In this document: positions 15,485 through 23,442 of the stretch, piece by piece
How positions within the stretch are numbered: position 1 is the first letter of the stretch
How the letters are laid out: every line of letters begins with the position of its first letter
From: Lachnospiraceae bacterium G11
Lineage (GTDB): Bacteria > Bacillota > Clostridia > Lachnospirales > Lachnospiraceae
Assembly: GCA_900103495.1 (NCBI GenBank)
Contig: FMWZ01000019.1
Coordinates: 1 to 64,000 of the forward strand
Direction: 5' to 3'
DNA: 64,000 nucleotides
Program-made: the position numbers and the translations under genes
The notes under the pieces: model-generated
Databases searched by the model: none
What the model was told of the DNA's origin: nothing
The model's input: only the letters and a program-made list of their open reading frames with translations

Positions 15485-16828
15485 ATGGGTAAATACTTTG
15501 GTACGGACGGCTTTAGGGGTGAAGCCAACGTTAACCTTACGGTAGACCATGCCTTCAAGGTAGGTCGCTACTTAGGTTATTACTATGGTAAGGACCATCG
15601 CGCCCGCATTGTAATCGGTAAGGACACCAGACGTTCAAGCTATATGTTTGAATACGCTTTGGTTGCCGGACTTACAGCCAGCGGCGCAGATGTTTTCCTT
15701 CTCCATGTAACAAGCACTCCCAGTGTATCTTATGTTGTCAGAACTGAGGATTTCGACTGCGGTATTATGATTTCCGCAAGCCACAATCCCTACTATGACA
15801 ACGGAATTAAGATAATCAACGGCGGCGGCTATAAGGTCGACGGCGAAGTTGAGAGACTTATTGAGGAATATCTTGATAATCCCGATATGGAAATTCCTCT
15901 CGCAAGAAGAGAGAACATCGGTCGTACCACCGACTACGTTATCGGACGTAACAGATACCTGGGATATCTTATTTCCCTGGCAACACGTTCATACAACTCC
16001 GTTCGTATCGGACTTGACTGTGCAAACGGTTCCGCACATCAGACAGCAAAGCATGTATTCGATGCTCTTGGAGCCAAGACCTATGTAATCAGCAACAATC
16101 CTGATGGTACAAACATCAACTTGGAGTGTGGTTCCACACATATTGAGATGCTTGTTGATCTGGTAAAAAGAGAACATCTCGATGTGGGCTTCGCTTTCGA
16201 TGGTGACGCAGACAGATGTATTGCGGTTGACGAACTTGGCAACGTAGTGGACGGTGATAAGATTCTCTACCTTTGCGGTAAGTATCTTCACGAGAACGGT
16301 CAGCTTGACCACGATACCGTAGTTACAACCATCATGTCCAACATGGGACTTTACAAAGCCTTCGATAAAGCAGGCATCAAGTATGAGAAGACCACCGTCG
16401 GCGATAAGTATGTCAGCGAATGCATGACTCAGAACGGTTACTCATTGGGCGGTGAGCAGTCCGGACACATTATTTTCTCAAAGCATGCAACCACAGGTGA
16501 TGGTGTTCTTACAGCCATCAAGGTTATGGAAGCTTTACTTGAGAAGAAGATGCCGCTTTCAGAGCAGCTTAAGGACTTAACAATCTATCCTCAGCTTATG
16601 GTTAACGTTAAGGTTGATGAGAAGAAAGCTGCAAGAAACTCCGATGTTGTTGTTAAGGCCATTGAGAAAGTCGAGAAGGATCTCGGTGAAGACGGAAGAG
16701 TTCTCGTAAGAGAATCCGGCACAGAGCCTGTACTTCGTGTCATGGTTGAAGCAACCACGGATGACATCTGCAGAGAGAAAGTAGATGAAATCGTAAACGC
16801 ACTTAAGAAGAGCGGACATTGTAAGTAA
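15485..16828 (+). CDS. glmM: Phosphoglucosamine mutase
   Basis: 447 aa, full length. It interconverts glucosamine 6-phosphate and glucosamine 1-phosphate for UDP-GlcNAc and peptidoglycan synthesis. ISASHNPYYDNGIK holds the phosphoserine (Ser99), FDGDADR is the Mg loop, GGEQSGHII the sugar-binding loop and RESGTEPVLRVMVE the phosphate-binding loop. SD AAGGAG precedes the ATG. It is monocistronic, flanked by its own promoter and terminator. Confidence 0.97.
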   Translation: MGKYFGTDGFRGEANVNLTVDHAFKVGRYLGYYYGKDHRARIVIGKDTRRSSYMFEYALVAGLTASGADVFLLHVTSTPSVSYVVRTEDFDCGIMISASHNPYYDNGIKIINGGGYKVDGEVERLIEEYLDNPDMEIPLARRENIGRTTDYVIGRNRYLGYLISLATRSYNSVRIGLDCANGSAHQTAKHVFDALGAKTYVISNNPDGTNINLECGSTHIEMLVDLVKREHLDVGFAFDGDADRCIAVDELGNVVDGDKILYLCGKYLHENGQLDHDTVVTTIMSNMGLYKAFDKAGIKYEKTTVGDKYVSECMTQNGYSLGGEQSGHIIFSKHATTGDGVLTAIKVMEALLEKKMPLSEQLKDLTIYPQLMVNVKVDEKKAARNSDVVVKAIEKVEKDLGEDGRVLVRESGTEPVLRVMVEATTDDICREKVDEIVNALKKSGHCK

Positions 16829-16845
16829 TAATCACTGATATAATT

Positions 16846-16885
16846 AACGGGATGTTTCTTATGGAACATCCCGTTTAAATTCTTT
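16846..16885 (+). terminator. Terminator after glmM
   Basis: Arms AACGGGATGTT (16846-16856) and AACATCCCGTT (16865-16875) form an 11-bp stem followed by TTAAATTCTTT. It lies between converging genes and may act in both directions, with a weaker tail on the minus strand. Confidence 0.75.
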
Positions 16886-16916
16886 CCTTGAACAGTTCAA
16901 AATCTCCCTTTATGGG

Positions 16917-17213
16917 CTAAGCATAATCAAATAGCGACTGAAAAAGATTAAGAATCCTAATTATATCTTTCAGTGCCACTCTGCCCTTTTGATGAAAGCC
17001 TCTCTTTTCGAAATCAATTTGTCTGGGAGAATCACAGCACACAAAACCGGAAGTTTGTTCTGTATGGATTTCAACGGATAGAGTTGCTTCTCCATCATAG
17101 GAAAAGATTGGGCATACAATAGCACGTCCGGATACATTATAGATATTCTTGCTAATTACGAGTAAGGGAACATTAATGCCCCTTACGGATAAAATATCAC
17201 CCTGTTCTACCAT
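16917..17213 (-). CDS. PemK/MazF-like type II toxin
   Basis: 98 aa. QGDILSVRGINVPLLVISKNIYNVSGRAIVCPI... (read from residue 4) matches the start of the PemK/MazF fold, and SPRQIDFEKRG...KGRVAL matches its second half. The family cleaves mRNA or other RNA endonucleolytically. Its start lies 7 nt inside the end of the upstream HTH gene, the usual antitoxin-first arrangement. Length is slightly short (110-120 is typical). Divergence from canonical MazF makes activity uncertain. Confidence 0.8.
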   Translation of the reverse strand: MVEQGDILSVRGINVPLLVISKNIYNVSGRAIVCPIFSYDGEATLSVEIHTEQTSGFVCCDSPRQIDFEKRGFHQKGRVALKDIIRILNLFQSLFDYA

Positions 17214-17662
17214 AACTCTCTCCCGACGGGTTCACCCCAATCAAATTCTTCGGATGCTTTAAGAACACCACCGCGTTCTGAAATGTATTCTTCAAGAGTT
17301 TTATGTTTAAACCGGAACCCATTTTTTAGCAGTTCTTTTATTTGCGCATCATTAAGGTTATCTAAAATACTCATATCTAATATCTTCCCTTCCATTGCAT
17401 ATTGAAACAGCCTATCTGGCAATCCTGTATTTTGACGATCAAAATCAATATAGAAATCAGAAACTTGAATCCCAAAATAAGTACCAAGCTTTTCCAAAGC
17501 TTCCGGTTTAGGTGTGCTGTTTCCTTTTACCCAATCACAAAGAGTAGTGTACTTAATACCCAAGTCTTCGCTTACTTTCCGACGAGAAAGATTCTTATCA
17601 GCCATACATTTTCTTATATTAGTTGCTATTATGGTTCTAACATCTAAATTTCGTGCTTCCAT
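17207..17662 (-). CDS. XRE-family HTH antitoxin with a C-terminal MazE-like tail
   Basis: 151 aa. Residues about 13-67 are an XRE helix-turn-helix (RRKVSEDLGIKYTTLCDWVKG). The C-terminal EFDWGEPVGRELW resembles the peptide tail by which AbrB/MazE-type antitoxins dock on PemK/MazF toxins, so this looks like an XRE DNA-binding domain joined to a toxin-neutralising tail. SD GGAGG is 6 nt before the ATG. Two TACGA-N5-TCGTA palindromes in its promoter are the likely autoregulatory sites. The toxin partner directly follows with a 7-nt overlap. Confidence 0.82.
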   Translation of the reverse strand: MEARNLDVRTIIATNIRKCMADKNLSRRKVSEDLGIKYTTLCDWVKGNSTPKPEALEKLGTYFGIQVSDFYIDFDRQNTGLPDRLFQYAMEGKILDMSILDNLNDAQIKELLKNGFRFKHKTLEEYISERGGVLKASEEFDWGEPVGRELW

Positions 17663-17675
17663 GCAATCCTCCGTT

Positions 17676-17722
17676 TACGACTTTCTCGTATCTATTTTAC
17701 GATAATCTCGTAATTAGGTCAA
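17676..17722 (-). promoter_or_regulatory. Toxin-antitoxin promoter with two operator palindromes
   Basis: Minus-strand TTGACC (17722-17717), a 17-nt spacer and TAAAAT (17699-17694). TACGA-N5-TCGTA occurs twice, at 17698-17712 (in the spacer, touching the -10) and 17676-17690 (just after the start), exactly 22 bp apart, about two helical turns. Confidence 0.75.
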
Positions 17723-17730
17723 CAGAAAGC

Positions 17731-17759
17731 TTGAAACTTACAAACCAATAATGTATTAT
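17731..17759 (+). promoter_or_regulatory. Promoter of the YlmH-like gene, predicting a leaderless mRNA
   Basis: TTGAAA (17731-17736), a 17-nt spacer and TATTAT (17754-17759). The expected start (about 17766) is within 2 nt of the ATG at 17768, and no SD is present. It is back to back with the toxin-antitoxin promoter. Confidence 0.65.
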
Positions 17760-17767
17760 CAAATATC

Positions 17768-18523
17768 ATGATAAGCGAAGAATTAGAAGTTAAAAAACGC
17801 CTTCTTGATATGGCGGACAGAAGTTATAGAAATAACCAATATATATTCACGGACTTTCTCTCCATGGCAGATATGTCCGTTTACTTTGAGTGCGAAAGAG
17901 AGTTCTCCTATTCCGGCGTAACTGTTTGGAACGGAAACGGAAGTTATGAGAGGGGAATGCTGCGATTCGGGAATCCGGAAGCCTTTGGCTACGAAGAGGA
18001 TTTTCCCATAGATATTCTCCTTATTTCTCCCCTGGCGGAAAAGTTTGCGGAGAAGCTTTCCCACAGAGATTTCCTTGGGGCTCTTATGAACGCAGGAATA
18101 GAGAGGGATGTTCTCGGAGATATCATTGTTGATGAAAAAAGAGCATATCTCTTCTGTGAGAACAGGATGACGGATTATATTATCTCCAGTCTTACAAGAG
18201 TACGCCACACCTCTGTAATGGTTAAGAAGGTGGATTCTATACCCGAGATAGAATCAAGGCAGCCCAAAGAAGTCACTATTCAAGTAGCCTCTGAAAGAAT
18301 AGATGGCGTGGTTTCCAAAGTCTACCACCTATCCAGAGGAGACAGTGCAGAACTTTTTACTTCTCAGAAGGTATTCCTTAACGGCCGGTTAATGGAGAAC
18401 TACAGCCATCAGCTTAAAGCCGGTGACATTGTGAGTGTCAGAGGTTTCGGACGCTTTACATACAAGGGCTGTGGCAGCATATCCAAAAAGGGAAAGCTAA
18501 ATGCTCTTGTGGATGTAATATAA
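17768..18523 (+). CDS. YlmH-like S4-domain RNA-binding protein
   Basis: 251 aa, close to Bacillus YlmH (about 257). The N-terminal two-thirds match the YlmH/S4-like region (FLGALMNAGIERDVLGDIIV, AYLFCENRMTDYIISSLTRV). The C-terminal S4 domain (about 181-240) contains LFTSQKVFLNGRLMENYSHQLKAGDIVSVRG (in part). YlmH binds RNA/ribosomes and is usually beside ylmG/divIVA/ileS; here it stands alone. The ATG lacks an SD and sits at the predicted transcription start. No terminator separates it from the attenuator promoter 8 nt downstream. Confidence 0.88.
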   Translation: MISEELEVKKRLLDMADRSYRNNQYIFTDFLSMADMSVYFECEREFSYSGVTVWNGNGSYERGMLRFGNPEAFGYEEDFPIDILLISPLAEKFAEKLSHRDFLGALMNAGIERDVLGDIIVDEKRAYLFCENRMTDYIISSLTRVRHTSVMVKKVDSIPEIESRQPKEVTIQVASERIDGVVSKVYHLSRGDSAELFTSQKVFLNGRLMENYSHQLKAGDIVSVRGFGRFTYKGCGSISKKGKLNALVDVI

Positions 18524-18531
18524 AAAAGGTG

Positions 18532-18561
18532 TTGACAATTGTCTGACATGTCCTGTATAGT
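18532..18561 (+). promoter_or_regulatory. Promoter with palindromes upstream of the attenuator leader
   Basis: TTGACA (18532-18537), an 18-nt spacer and TATAGT (18556-18561). The spacer holds GACAATTGTC (18534-18543), TGTCTGACA (18541-18549) and GACATGTC (18545-18552), perfect short palindromes that could bind a repressor in addition to the attenuation described below. Confidence 0.65.
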
Positions 18562-18591
18562 AAGGGAAATATTTTTGAAAGGATTCTTGGA

Positions 18592-18705
18592 ATGAGAAAC
18601 TTTGTACTCAACATTTCTGATATGAATTCCATGATCGGGAACCCCGATATTCTTCAGGGTCGCGGTTATTTTTTCATATTCGGAAAAGTGGGTAAGGAAT
18701 CCTAA
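18592..18705 (+). CDS. Putative 37-codon leader peptide
   Basis: A small ORF with its own SD (AAAGGA, 8 nt before the ATG), about 24 nt past the predicted start of transcription. It begins MRNFVLNISDMN and ends FIFGKVGKES followed by TAA. It has no signal peptide or recognised domain. The position between a strong promoter and an intrinsic terminator, and the fact that its last codons (GGA-AAA-GTG at 18682-18690) can pair with the terminator's 5' arm, suggest a regulatory leader peptide. Coding status is inferred from the SD and context only. Confidence 0.55.
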   Translation: MRNFVLNISDMNSMIGNPDILQGRGYFFIFGKVGKES

Positions 18706-18734
18706 GTAGAAAATAGGTAAATGTCGACATTACG

Positions 18735-18765
18735 ACCACTTATCCATGTGATAGGTGGTTTTTTT
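18735..18765 (+). terminator. Intrinsic terminator inside the methyltransferase leader (attenuator)
   Basis: Arms 18735-18744 and 18750-18759 form a 10-bp stem (one U-G pair) with a 5-nt loop, followed by seven T. It lies 30 nt past the leader ORF stop and 45 nt before the methyltransferase ATG. The 5' arm can alternatively pair with 18682-18691 (9 of 10 bases). Confidence 0.85.
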
Positions 18766-18810
18766 ATTATCTTGGCCGGGTAATAAAAGACAAATTTGAG
18801 GAGAGAGAAA

Positions 18811-19605
18811 ATGAGCAAAAGGACAGAACTTGTTAAAGGTTTTTATCAAAAATTCGACGAGGATACCCGTCTTACAAAGTCAAGACAGGGACAGCTTGAA
18901 TACAGGGTAACAATGGATTATATTCACAGGTACTTAAAGAAAGGTGCTTCTGTTATAGAAATCGGAGCCGCCACAGGCAGATATTCCATTGCCCTTGCCA
19001 GGGAAGGATTCGATGTAACGTCGGTTGAACTTGTAGAAGAGAACCTGAATATATTAAAGGACCATGGAAAGGGACTTGATAATCTTCATGCCTTTCAGGG
19101 AGATGCCTTGGATTTGAGCAGATTTGCAGACAATACATTCGATGTGACATTACTTTTTGGTCCCATGTATCACTTATACAACAGCGAAGATCAGCATAAG
19201 GCTATAAGCGAAGCTGTAAGGGTAACGAAAAAGAACGGAATAATACTTGTGGCATTCCTTTCCGTACATTCGATTTTGATGACCAACTATCTTTTTAAGT
19301 GGGGAACCTTTACCGAAGGATATGAGGAAAACTTCAACGAAGATAACACGATTAAACACTATCCTGAGCAGATGTTTACAGGCTTCGATATTGTGGAGTT
19401 TGAGGAATTGTTTAAGGAGCACTCTGTAGAATACATTACAACTGCTGCAGTTGATAACGTACTTGAGATTGCGGAGAGACGTGCTGATTTTACCCTTGCA
19501 GACGAGGATTTCGAGACACTTGTCCGATACCAGCTTGATAACTGCGAGAAGAGAGAACTGTTGGGAAGTTCTATTCACCTCTTGTATATATGCAGGAAAG
19601 TCTGA
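18811..19605 (+). CDS. Class I SAM-dependent methyltransferase
   Basis: 264 aa from the ATG at 18811 (MSKRTELV), preceded by GAGGAGAG; an upstream in-frame TTG would place the SD inside the coding region. SAM-binding motif I is VIEIGAATGRYSIALA, with VELVEEN (motif II) and a TLLFGPMYHL stretch (motif IV position). The C-terminal 100 aa are specific and may define the substrate. I cannot name the target (small molecule or RNA). It is controlled by a leader attenuator and co-transcribed with a nucleoside phosphorylase 18 nt downstream. Confidence 0.85.
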   Translation: MSKRTELVKGFYQKFDEDTRLTKSRQGQLEYRVTMDYIHRYLKKGASVIEIGAATGRYSIALAREGFDVTSVELVEENLNILKDHGKGLDNLHAFQGDALDLSRFADNTFDVTLLFGPMYHLYNSEDQHKAISEAVRVTKKNGIILVAFLSVHSILMTNYLFKWGTFTEGYEENFNEDNTIKHYPEQMFTGFDIVEFEELFKEHSVEYITTAAVDNVLEIAERRADFTLADEDFETLVRYQLDNCEKRELLGSSIHLLYICRKV

Positions 19606-19623
19606 TTATTATGGAGGAAACAA

Positions 19624-20391
19624 ATGATTATCAAAAACGAAATACCTATTCTTGAATACGACGACGCATCACCTGAAGTAATTGCACCAACTCATGATTG
19701 CCCGGACTTAAAGCTTCCGGAGAAGTGCCTTTTTGCATTTCTTGGGGATGTGGTTCACAGATATGCCGAAGAAAAGAAAGCAGAGGTTGTTCAGAAATTT
19801 ATCACGGTTTCTCACATCATTAAAGTCTACGTGCTTCATGAGGAAAAAGAGGACATTTGCCTTGTCCAATCCACTATAGGATCGGCGGCGGCAAGCCAGA
19901 TTATTGACACCCTTGTAAGCTGTGGCTGTAAGAAGGTTATAGCTGTGGGCTCCTGCGGCGTTCTGGCGGATATTCCCGAGAATGCTTTCCTTGTTCCGGA
20001 GCGGGCATTAAGGGATGAAGGAGCTTCTTATCAGTATCTTCCAGCATCAAGATACATTGAGCTTGACAGGGAACCCATCACTGCAATAGAAGAAACCTTT
20101 AAAAAACAAAAGCTTCCCTTTGTGACCTGCACCACCTGGTCAACAGACGGGTTCTTTAGAGAAACAAAAGATATGGTTAAATATCGCCTGGAGGAGGGAT
20201 GTTCAGTAGTCGAAATGGAATGTTCCGCCCTTGCAGCCTGCTGCAGAAAGAGGGGCGCAAAATTCGGACAGTTCTTATTCACGGCGGATTCCCTCGCCAA
20301 TGTTCATGACTACGACGCAAGGTCATTTGGAACAGATTCCCATGAGAAAGCGCTTCTACTGGGGCTTGATGTTTTGAGAAACTACAAGTGA
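19624..20391 (+). CDS. Nucleoside phosphorylase (PNP/UDP family 1)
   Basis: 255 aa. GSCGVL, the GSAAASQIIDTL phosphate/sugar region, VVEMECSALAACC (ribose-binding Met-Glu) and FTADSL are features of the PNP/uridine phosphorylase/MTAN family. The long N-terminal segment (ISPE-type, residues 1-35) and WSTDGFFRE resemble uridine phosphorylase-like Clostridial proteins. Substrate (purine or pyrimidine nucleoside) is uncertain. SD GGAGG precedes the ATG. It is the second gene after the attenuator, followed by a bidirectional terminator. Confidence 0.87.
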   Translation: MIIKNEIPILEYDDASPEVIAPTHDCPDLKLPEKCLFAFLGDVVHRYAEEKKAEVVQKFITVSHIIKVYVLHEEKEDICLVQSTIGSAAASQIIDTLVSCGCKKVIAVGSCGVLADIPENAFLVPERALRDEGASYQYLPASRYIELDREPITAIEETFKKQKLPFVTCTTWSTDGFFRETKDMVKYRLEEGCSVVEMECSALAACCRKRGAKFGQFLFTADSLANVHDYDARSFGTDSHEKALLLGLDVLRNYK

Positions 20392-20398
20392 ATTTAAA

Positions 20399-20430
20399 AA
20401 GGCGGGCCATTAGCCCGCCTTAATTATTTT
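20399..20430. terminator. Bidirectional terminator between converging genes
   Basis: AAGGCGGGC (20399-20407) and GCCCGCCTT (20413-20421) with a 5-nt loop. T-rich tracts follow on both strands (TTAATTATTTT on plus, TTTTTAAATT on minus). Confidence 0.9.
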
Positions 20431-20431
20431 G

Positions 20432-21106
20432 CTATCTTGTTACTACAGAGTAATAAACAGGTGTAGCTTCACCATATTCCTCGAAGATTCGATCAAACTC
20501 GGTGCTATCAGGCTTCTCCGTTTCCTCTTCATTGCCGCTCTGATAGTAGTATGTGGCATTTCCATCAGTATCGTAAGAAACTCTTGCCATCTCTACCAGC
20601 ACAAGTTCTCCGTTAGCGACTGTATATTTACATACATTATGATTTCCACCTGCGTATATAACCTTATCCTTTATGGAAATAGGGCACGCAGTGCTTGATG
20701 AAGAAACATTTCCTATTACTGTGGGCACATTGTCCTTGTAAATAAGAAGTGTAGAGTCGATTGCTTCAAGATTTCCTTCACCATCATCAAAGGCCCCACT
20801 GCATACAAAGAATACATCTGTATCTCCCACAGGTTCATTTGCATAGCCCTGACCATCTAAAAGGTTTTTGTCCACAATCTGAGTAAATGTGTCGCATCCT
20901 TCGGTATTAACTTCTGCAAATACTTCCTCTTCTTCTGTAGCCTCTTCCACCGTCTTTTCTGCGGTTTCTGCGACTTCTTCAGCTGTTTCCTGCAGATTCT
21001 CAATTAATGGTTCTTCTGTTTTAGTGGCTTCAGTTGTTTTATTGCCACAAGCTGTAAGCATAACACTCATTGCTATGCCCAGTACAATTATTGTACTTTT
21101 TTTCAT
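20432..21106 (-). CDS. Predicted lipoprotein of unknown function
   Basis: 224 aa. Signal peptide with lipobox MLTAC (Cys20), then a Glu/Thr-rich tether (25-65: repeated ETAEEVAETAEKTVEE-like), then a beta-rich domain with GGNHNVCKYTVANGEL and a C-terminal STEFDRIFEEYGEA. These features align in order with the 12312-12857 lipoprotein. SD AAGGAG precedes the ATG. Function unknown; the tether suggests a surface-displayed or wall-spanning domain. Confidence 0.75.
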   Translation of the reverse strand: MKKSTIIVLGIAMSVMLTACGNKTTEATKTEEPLIENLQETAEEVAETAEKTVEEATEEEEVFAEVNTEGCDTFTQIVDKNLLDGQGYANEPVGDTDVFFVCSGAFDDGEGNLEAIDSTLLIYKDNVPTVIGNVSSSSTACPISIKDKVIYAGGNHNVCKYTVANGELVLVEMARVSYDTDGNATYYYQSGNEEETEKPDSTEFDRIFEEYGEATPVYYSVVTR

Positions 21107-21129
21107 AATATCATCTCCTTGCGGCTTAC

Positions 21130-21135
21130 ATTATA
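21130..21135 (-). promoter_or_regulatory. -10 element of the lipoprotein gene
   Basis: Minus-strand TATAAT about 24 nt upstream of the ATG. No convincing -35 is seen at 17-18 nt spacing. Confidence 0.4.
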
Positions 21136-21249
21136 CTCCTTCCTAAAAATACTTAAAGTTCATTTTAGTTGCGTTGCATTCATCAGCGCCACCGAGCGCA
21201 CCCATGAAATTTCAATTATGTTCTCAGACTTAATAAAATAAAGCAGAGG

Positions 21250-21975
21250 TTATTCAAACCTCTGCTTTATTTCATCGTATTTCTGATTGGTCATCAGTGC
21301 TGTTTCATCAGTATCTTTAAGATGAACCGTGTAGGTCCATCTTCCGTAGACCTCAAGTTTCTTTATGGCGTCGACTCTTATGATATAAGACTTGTGGCAT
21401 CTCATGAAGCGGGATGTATCAAGCTTTTCTTCCAGGGATGAAAGAGACTGGGAAGTCAGATACTTTTCATCCTTCGTCACTATCCTTGAAACCCCATCAA
21501 TTCGCTCAATCATTATAATGTCCTTGATGTCGATAAGGTTTATCTCTTCTTTGCCTCTGATCAAAAGCTTCTCCTCATGAGAGGAATCTGCTCTGTCAGA
21601 GACAGGGGATGCAGGCGTGGTCTCCTTAATCCTGTTTAAGGTCTTTCCGATTCGCTCCAGGTCAAAGGGCTTCACCAGATAATCAAAGGCATAAATCTCA
21701 AAAGCATTAGCCATGTACTCACTGTGAGCCGTGGCGAAAACTATCTTCACCTTTGGATCGATTTCCGTTATAACCTTGGCACACTCTAACCCGCTCTCGC
21801 CATTAAGGTCTATATCCATAAAAACAACATCGGGACGAAGCCTGGTGAATTCGGTAATGGCCGAAGAGAAAGCATCACATGTAGAGATAACCTTGAACCC
21901 GACCGTTCTTTCAATCATCTTCTTTAGGATGTTTCTGATTTGCTCTTCGTCCTCAACCACCATTACTTTAAACAT
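21250..21975 (-). CDS. LytTR-family response regulator
   Basis: 241 aa. Receiver domain (1-120): acidic pocket Glu8-Asp9, phospho-acceptor Asp54 (VFMDIDL), Thr82 (ATAHSE) and Lys102 (LVKPF) are all present. LytTR DNA-binding domain (about 140-240): LIRGKEEINLIDIKDIIMIE, RFMRCHKSYIIRVDAI. It is the last gene of a kinase-nfeD-floA-regulator operon, 25 nt after floA, and is the natural partner of the kinase at 23442-24182. Confidence 0.9.
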   Translation of the reverse strand: MFKVMVVEDEEQIRNILKKMIERTVGFKVISTCDAFSSAITEFTRLRPDVVFMDIDLNGESGLECAKVITEIDPKVKIVFATAHSEYMANAFEIYAFDYLVKPFDLERIGKTLNRIKETTPASPVSDRADSSHEEKLLIRGKEEINLIDIKDIIMIERIDGVSRIVTKDEKYLTSQSLSSLEEKLDTSRFMRCHKSYIIRVDAIKKLEVYGRWTYTVHLKDTDETALMTNQKYDEIKQRFE

Positions 21976-22000
21976 ATCTTCGTCCCGCTTAATTCAGTCT

Positions 22001-22960
22001 TTATTTCTTCTTGGAATCTACGAAGTCTGTTACTCCGTTTCCGATATCCTTCTTCATCTTGGTATCGGCCTGAACATTCTGTAGCTTGTAGTAATCAAGC
22101 ACACCGATATGTCCGGATCTTAATGCCTCTGCCATTGCCTTGGGAACTTCGGACTCTGCCTTTACAACTTCGGCTCTCATCTCCTGCTCCAAAGCAACTG
22201 CCATTGCACGTCTCTCTTCTGCCTTTGCCTGAGCAATCTTGGTGTTTGCCTCTGCCTGTAAGCTCTGAAGGTTAGCACCGATGTTTCTTCCGATATCGAT
22301 ATCAGCGATATCAATTGAGATAATCTCGTATGCAGTTCCGGAATCAAGTCCCTTCTCAAGAACTACCTTAGAGATATCATCGGGGTTCTCAAGCACAGCA
22401 CTGTGAGTCTGGGCGGAACCAACGGTTGTAACGATACCCTCGCCGACTCTTGCAAGAACGGTTGCCTCACCGGCACCACCGATTAACTGGTTGATGTTGG
22501 TTCTTACCGTTACTCTTGCCTTAACAAGAAGCTCGATACCGTCCTTTGCAACTGCAGAAATCTGAGGAGTCTCAATAACCTTGGGGGTTACGCTCATCTT
22601 TACAGCTTCGAATACGTTACGTCCTGCAAGATCAATTGCTGAAGCCTGCTCGAATGTAAGATCCATTCCTGCTCTCTCAGCTGCAATTAATGCGTTAACA
22701 ACATTATCAACATTACCGCCTGCAAGGTAGTGAGCCTCAAGCTCATTTGTCTTAACCTTGATACCTGCCTTGGTTGCCTTGATCATGGGTGCCACGATCT
22801 TAGCGGGTTTTACACGACGTATCTTCATTCCCACCAATGAGAAGATACTGATTTTAACTCCGCTGGCTACTGCAGAAATCCACATTCCAACGGGGATGAC
22901 GGTAAAGAATACCATCAGTGCAATAATAATTATTGCTGCCAAAATTACTGTAGGATACAT
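22001..22960 (-). CDS. floA: Flotillin-like protein FloA (YqfA)
   Basis: 319 aa, near Bacillus FloA (331). An N-terminal hydrophobic hairpin (about 4-45) anchors it to the membrane. The SPFH/band-7 domain covers about 80-235 ([19 protein letters not shown]), followed by an Ala/Glu-rich coiled coil with EA repeats ([20 protein letters not shown]). FloA organises functional membrane microdomains and oligomerises. It overlaps nfeD by one base (TAATG), the usual NfeD partner gene arrangement. Confidence 0.95.
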   Translation of the reverse strand: MYPTVILAAIIIIALMVFFTVIPVGMWISAVASGVKISIFSLVGMKIRRVKPAKIVAPMIKATKAGIKVKTNELEAHYLAGGNVDNVVNALIAAERAGMDLTFEQASAIDLAGRNVFEAVKMSVTPKVIETPQISAVAKDGIELLVKARVTVRTNINQLIGGAGEATVLARVGEGIVTTVGSAQTHSAVLENPDDISKVVLEKGLDSGTAYEIISIDIADIDIGRNIGANLQSLQAEANTKIAQAKAEERRAMAVALEQEMRAEVVKAESEVPKAMAEALRSGHIGVLDYYKLQNVQADTKMKKDIGNGVTDFVDSKKK

Positions 22961-23442
22961 TATCTTACCTCCCTCACAAAGATTTTGTTATTTTTAATTT
23001 CAGTAATTTCAAGGGTCGCTCCCTTTTTAATATAATCGCCTTCAGAAAGTATGTCGAGTTTAACTCCGTCAAACTCTCCCTTACCCGAGGGCTTTAAATC
23101 CGTTGCGGCTTCCCCCTTCTTTCCGATAAGGTACTCCATGTCCTTGCCGTCAATGAAAAGGTCCTTGCCCTGTACTTCCGTGTCAAGCTTTATCGGTGAT
23201 TTCACCTTCTTGGAGTTGAAGATAATTATGCTTATTACAAGCATAACTGCGATAATAACTATTGCGATTACTCCGACGATTATTCTCTCCGAAGCATTCC
23301 TTCCTGTGAGGAAAACTCCTGCTGCCGCACAGATGGTTCCGCATATTCCCGGAACTCCGAAGCCCGGCATATAAAACTCAATTCCCAATAAAACGATTCC
23401 TATGAGAAGAACCACGATTCCAAGAATCTGTAATGCTGCCAT
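22960..23442 (-). CDS. NfeD-family membrane protein
   Basis: 160 aa, short NfeD without the N-terminal ClpP-like protease domain. Three or four membrane segments (about 5-28, 32-50, 52-78) precede a C-terminal OB-fold (about 95-158: [18 protein letters not shown]..., with V/I-rich strands). NfeD proteins pair with flotillins and are thought to help their assembly. TAATG overlaps couple it to the kinase upstream and floA downstream. Confidence 0.9.
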   Translation of the reverse strand: MAALQILGIVVLLIGIVLLGIEFYMPGFGVPGICGTICAAAGVFLTGRNASERIIVGVIAIVIIAVMLVISIIIFNSKKVKSPIKLDTEVQGKDLFIDGKDMEYLIGKKGEAATDLKPSGKGEFDGVKLDILSEGDYIKKGATLEITEIKNNKIFVREVR

